A stretch of 64,000 nucleotides of DNA from Holacanthus passer (Eukaryota > Chordata > Actinopteri > Pomacanthidae): contig JAFREQ010000043.1 in the NCBI GenBank assembly GCA_025331565.1, positions 6,395,001 through 6,459,000 of the forward strand. The letters run 5' to 3'. Position numbers and translations under genes: made by a program. The notes below the pieces were generated by a model. It was not told the origin of the DNA. It saw only the letters and a program-made list of their open reading frames with translations, and ran no database searches. Shown here in pieces: positions 58,801-64,000 of this stretch. Numbering within the stretch: position 1 is the stretch's first letter; each line of letters begins with the position of its first letter.

Positions 58801-61800
58801 CAAAGAGAAGCCAGACCCACCATCTCTGCATGCAGTGCCCCAAACAAGAACCACATGTCTCAGCCTTGGTTCTTTAATTCTCTCTCTCTCATACCCCAAC
58901 TTCCCTCTCTCCGCCCCATCCTCATGCTGCAGACTCTCCCTGGCCCCTCACCCTGGGAAAAAACGTGGAAGCTCAAAGATTCAAAAACACATGTGGTTAG
59001 CCATAAAACTTACATGCACTCTGTGTACCCTAAACCCCCCCTCCACCAACCCCCAACCCTGACGCTCCCATCCCCTCCAACCACTCGGCCGACCGACGCA
59101 CACACATTGACCTACAAGGAGGAGAAAAGTCATACATGAGAGGAGACGTGGAAACAATGGGACGAGGAGGAAGCAACATCAGGCAACAATCTGAGCTGTC
59201 TGTGGTGGAGAGCAAAAACAAAGAAGTTTGGGGGAGGGGGTGGTTGGTGGTGGGACAATGGCGACAGTCAGAAAGAAGGTGACTGCAGGCTACCATTCCT
59301 GCACGGGCCCAGAACAATGCCTATCCTGTGGCTTGGTGGGGCTGCGACGCGCACTAGGTGAAATTCAAGACAAACGTAAACACCAAAGGGGGACAATGGC
59401 GCTCGCTCTCTTTACAAAAGATGCTTTTCCTTCAGCTGCAGGGAGGATGCACACAGAATCCCCCGACGCGGCTCGGCCAGCTATCATACCTCACGTCCTC
59501 AGCGGTCTTTTAGTGGCGCAGCATCTGATACCGCCGAGCTGCACCGGTGGCAGATTGGGTTTCTGGCCCTCAACGTCAAAATTCTGTCTTCTTCATTTCC
59601 CAAAGCGTTTGTGAGATATATAATCTCTTCAGATTCTTGCCATGTGATTAGGAGGAGAAATATAATGCCTTTTTTTCTGTCAGTGCCGTTGGAAAAAAGT
59701 CTACTTTGGAAGATTTGTTTCAACCTTCGAATGTTTTGGTCACATATGTTGGTCATTATGTTACCAGGCGCTTGTCTTCTAAAAACAGGAGCAATCCGAT
59801 GTATTGTTCCAAGCTTCGAGACATAGGATATCTTCTCTAATGGCACTACCTCACTCCTCTATAATGCATATCTAAGCGATGCCTATATTCCTCTCGTTCA
59901 GAATTTGAACAGTCTTTAAGTTACAATAAAAACAGTGTTAATCTCTTTTTGAGGGATATGTTCTGGTTCTTCTTGGCCAAGCAGCTGTCATCTAAACATG
60001 TCAGAGAATTTGGGTTTGGCTGATAGTAAAGACGCCGGAGTCTGTCATTGGTTAGAGTGGCGCATCAGGCAGCATAAAGTCACGTGACCAGTCACATGGT
60101 AGGGGGATCAGCTACTGCAGTGGCGCCTGGCCAGGTTCCAGACGAGGCCCCCTGGTTGACCACAGTCCCATGGCTGTCTGGGTCGATGCCTGTGTGGAAC
60201 AACTCGCATGGCTGATCCAGGTTCCAAATGAAGGGGTTCAGGACCCAAAATTGGGGGTCTCACTCTCTCATATCCGTCTATGGTGGAATGATTGGAGTGT
60301 ATTTAAATGAGGTTGAGGTTCGTGGTGACAGGCAGCGAGCAGAGTCTTTTCCCATGTCTTCTACGCTCAGCTGGTTTAATGTTTTAGACTCGACATAACC
60401 AACATTGTGTTTAAATCCGTATTGCCTTTTTATCGTGATAAAGTCAAACTGAAAAAGGCGTCTCCGCTGCTTTGTAATGGATTTTCTTTGAAGGTGGTCA
60501 AGGTCACATCTTTTGTACTACAACAGCCCATGTGGAAAGTGACTAGCGCAGTAATGACTGCATATGGACGTCAAAGCCTTGCCTCCACCAATCAAAGCGC
60601 ATCTGTGTGATCCTGGTTCCACTTCCTGTTTTCCTGTTCCCGTGTGCCGCTGTTCACAGTCCCAGCCTTTGATCTGGCCTCATGTGGGCGGGACAGGTAA
60701 CAGACGTTGGATATCATCGGGGGGAAACAATAGCAGGCAGAGATGTGGACATGAGGGGGCTGAGGTGGCAGGTTGGCACAAAGTTGTGCCAATTCATTAC
60801 CGACCACAGCTGATTTCTTAAAGTGGTGAACGGTCAGCAGCCCAGAGAGCTGTCAGCACTCATTGTATAAGACGAGGCGTCCTGAGGGCAAGAATGTATG
60901 GAAGTGACATAAAGCTGGAAAACATTGTGTGATTATGGTGCTGACTGAGCCTGAAAATCAGACTCAACTGCAAAAGTGCCAAAGTTAATTTTGTATGGAA
61001 TAATCTCAAGGTTAATTTACCATCTTTTTCCCCAAACTTTCAATGGCATCTCATGGTTTTTATCAGTGAATGAAGTTTGCTCAGTTATGAGAATCTGCCT
61101 TGTAAGCCCAGACATACAAAAGCCTGAATCACCCTGGTTTCTATATATTTTTTGTGATTTATAGGAAGTAATTATGGGAACTAGAAGTAGCATAATCTGG
61201 ATATTTTGGGACCCTATTTTGGGACCCTATGTCAAAATCTAATTCTAAAACCTTTATTATTTTAGTTGATTATCATGCTCAGCATTTTTGGAGCATTCTT
61301 GTGTTTTTTTTAAAATCCCTTCAAACTAACTGAGAAAACCGGTAGGAAAAACTGCTAGGATTATTAGTACAGGAGTGCTGGTTGGTTTCAAGGGACTTGG
61401 AGGCAACAGGGGCCCAACAGTAAATTTGTTAGTGTAATCCAGCCATGCATCACGTGACATAAGTATTTAACTTCAGTCATGTGATAACAGGCGGCCGTGA
61501 AAACTGTGCAAAATCTACACACTGATGAAGCTCTGGAAAAAGCTAGTAAGTGGATCTTGATTAAGGTGGTTTTGTCAGACTTCATCTTCTTCACTGAAGA
61601 AAAACAGAGATGTGGGCTGTAAATCAGATCTGAGACCAGACTTTGGAAGATACTTGCTACTTCTGTTTTGTGTGAGTCACTGATGATCTTAAACACAAAA
61701 GTGAGCTTAGAGCTAAACAATGTTCTGTAACCTTATCAAAAGATTGAAGTCATACAAATACACAAATAAAGTCCTCTTTGTTAAAGGGCTTTTTAGCAAC

Positions 61801-63147
61801 CCTCAAAAGCTCCCAAATCTTAATACCCACTCAAAAAGCACCTGCATGTTTGAATAGCAGTCCACAGTCTATCTAACCCAGAGCACTCTTCAGAAAGATG
61901 ACACCATCTAAAATAGCCCTCTATACAAAGATGGGTTCACAAGGTCTTCTGACAGCGGAGCGCCACTGAGGTGAGAGCCTCTTAGTTCTAAAGAGTCCAA
62001 AGGATGGCCTTCAAGTGTATGCACTGACCTTTGCTGATGAAAGGGCTGAAAATGGTATTTTAACAATATCATGATGCCCTTTCAATATGAAAGGCAGCAT
62101 AAGCAACACTCTTAGCCAATGAAACTTAAAAGGAGAGAAGGTGGCAGAGGAGTGTCGGGCGGCAGGATGTGTGTGAAGATATCAGTGTGCATGTGTGTGA
62201 AGCTGTATTCTATTACGTATTTAAATTAAATGTGATATCGTCATGTAAGGTAGTCTGGTGTGCACTATGATGCAAGCTTTCTTTACATCTTACACAAGTG
62301 TGGGTCACAAGGTGGATGAATTACTTTTATGATCGGTGTTTGATATTCTATTTTTTTTTCTATTGTCAACAAATCCAATAAAAAGCTCTGATCCCTTAAG
62401 CAAATATTGTCTGTGTAGCCAAAGCCTGGTACAGATTATTCCTCTGTGACATTAACTTACATTTATGTCCAAAAACTGTTGGATGAAACACATCAATGAG
62501 CCGCACAGTTGATACTGACTATAGTGAACTAAATGTGTATTAATCCGCAATAGTCCCCAACCAATGCAATATTCCAGTTAAGTGACGTTTGCTGAAAACT
62601 ACAGTGCCCAGGTGTTTTAGGAAATTAACAGAAACAAGACTATATAGGGACTGAGGACCTTTTTTTACTAAAATATTTGTAACTTCGAAAGACACCCAGT
62701 TGATTTATCTAATTTACAGATTATATTTTTGCGCAAAATGAGGACTGTGGGTTTTGTCCATCACATACATTAGAAACACATTACAAAGGGATCATTTAAA
62801 GGCCAGTTTGAAGAGGAGGAATGATTCCAGCAAGCAAAACATGCTTCAGTGTTCATATGTACAACCTGACGATCGTTTTAAGGCAGACTTGAAAAATAAT
62901 TATCCGTGTAGGACAGAATATAATCTGAAAACATTTTCCCCCTCAGACTCCCTGATTGTCTCTAAATGTAACTTAGATTCATGCAGCAGTGTGTTTTCAG
63001 CCACCCCGTGAGTTATCATCTATTCAGTGAGACTCTAATTGAGTCGGAGCTGAAGACCATCACACTCACACAGTTCATCAAACGTTTAACCATGTAAATA
63101 GCTGGGTGAAATGTTCTTATGGCATGTATTTGCCAAATGTCTCATTA
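55801..63147. other. Non-coding stretch, no gene seen
   Basis: 7.3 kb without a supportable gene. There are poly(T) and pyrimidine-rich patches near 56831 and 57090, and a slightly GC-rich block at 60010-60300 with two similar CCAGGTTCCA pieces. Open frames here lack any recognisable motif. Confidence 0.5.
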
Positions 63148-63173
63148 ACACACACACACACACACACACACAC
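63148..63173. repeat. CA microsatellite
   Basis: About 13 CA units, uninterrupted. Confidence 0.9.
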
Positions 63174-64000
63174 TCCTCCTTACCCTAAAACACACAGGGG
63201 CTCTGGTGGCCAAATTAATGCTGCATGTTTTAATTTCCAACAGGGAGTAAATTAAGAGCTGATAATGGATGTAAATGTGGCGGAGATTTCTCACTGGATC
63301 CAACGAGTTGCACTCTCCACAGCGGGGTGTGTGTGCTGAAGTTTGTTCAACACACACACACCACCATCCCTACATCCCAATTAGAGGTAGAAAAATCCAT
63401 ATAACACCCCATCACAAGACGCACACACACAAAACCATAGGAAGCCATTTGCTAATTTGAAAAATAGAACATTTTAATAAAGGCTACATCTCTTCATAAT
63501 TACAATAATTAAAGTACCGAGGCATCTTTTCAACTGAGCTCTATAGAACGCATAATTTACAGTTTACGAGTGGAGCCGAGGAAGCCATGAAAAATATTAT
63601 AAAACATAAACATGATGAAACGGATACTAAAAGGCATAAAAATATCTTTTCAACATAAGGCCCCTTGTAAAAACCAAGGGAGTAATAGGACCCTGAAAAT
63701 TGGGTAAAACACGGCAAGAATCCATGTAGGCACAGCTACTGTACTCAATTAAAACACTATGGACATAGTGTATATCACCACCATCGTTATCGTCTGCAGC
63801 TCATAGTGCAGGCTTCAAATACACACAGAGTAACCCTACTCAAAAGCAACTCTGTCACACAATCACATAGGTAAGCACGTTGGGGAGCACGTTATAGAGC
63901 TTTTTGTTGGTAAATATCAAGATTGGTGTAAACACATTTTGGGGACTCAAGGACCTGTCCAGGGCGGTTTCCTCTTAGTAAATACGTAGGCTATTTGTGC
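63174..64000. other. Non-coding right edge
   Basis: AT-rich sequence with short CA pieces. No gene, RNA or repeat recognised. Confidence 0.5.

Overview
The window is vertebrate nuclear DNA, almost certainly from a ray-finned (teleost) fish. The genes are split by GT-AG introns. Long CA/TG microsatellites are frequent, and the interspersed repeats are ones I recognise from many teleost genomes: a decayed Tc1-like transposase, a Tc1/mariner MITE, the 'ggctgcaacta' family and the 'tttatatagcgc' family. There is no prokaryotic gene organisation, no CRISPR array and no operon. Most long open frames are chance frames in repeats or antisense shadows.

Layout. (1) At 2072-2152, minus strand, is a short exon encoding a secretory signal peptide and ending in a clean splice donor. 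I read it as the first coding exon of ern1 (IRE1 alpha), which continues off the left edge. (2) At about 2450-3418, plus strand, is a small TATA-driven, spliced, polyadenylated non-coding gene. Two of its introns each hold a box C/D snoRNA with the same guide. The guide matches the conserved 28S rRNA site assigned to SNORD104, so this is the fish counterpart of SNHG25. (3) From about 4145 to about 32,100, minus strand, is the complete tex2 gene. It has 11 coding exons that join without a frame break (3582 nt, 1193 residues), two 5' untranslated exons and a 1.65 kb 3' UTR. (4) From about 32.5 to 64 kb I find no gene that can be supported, only microsatellites, dispersed repeats and unique non-coding DNA.

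The order ern1 / snoRNA host / tex2 agrees with the human arrangement ERN1 - SNHG25 - TEX2 on 17q as I remember it. Each identification therefore supports the others. ern1 and the snoRNA host are divergent, with their starts about 300 bp apart. The host and tex2 converge tail to tail, with about 0.7 kb between their poly(A) sites.

The gene products are cellular housekeeping functions. IRE1 is an ER stress sensor, TEX2 is an ER-anchored PH/SMP lipid-transfer protein of membrane contact sites, and SNORD104 guides 2'-O-methylation of 28S rRNA. The best candidates for novelty are the duplicated SNORD104, a chain of overlapping upstream ORFs that ends exactly on the tex2 start codon, and an unidentified coding-like fragment antisense to a tex2 intron.
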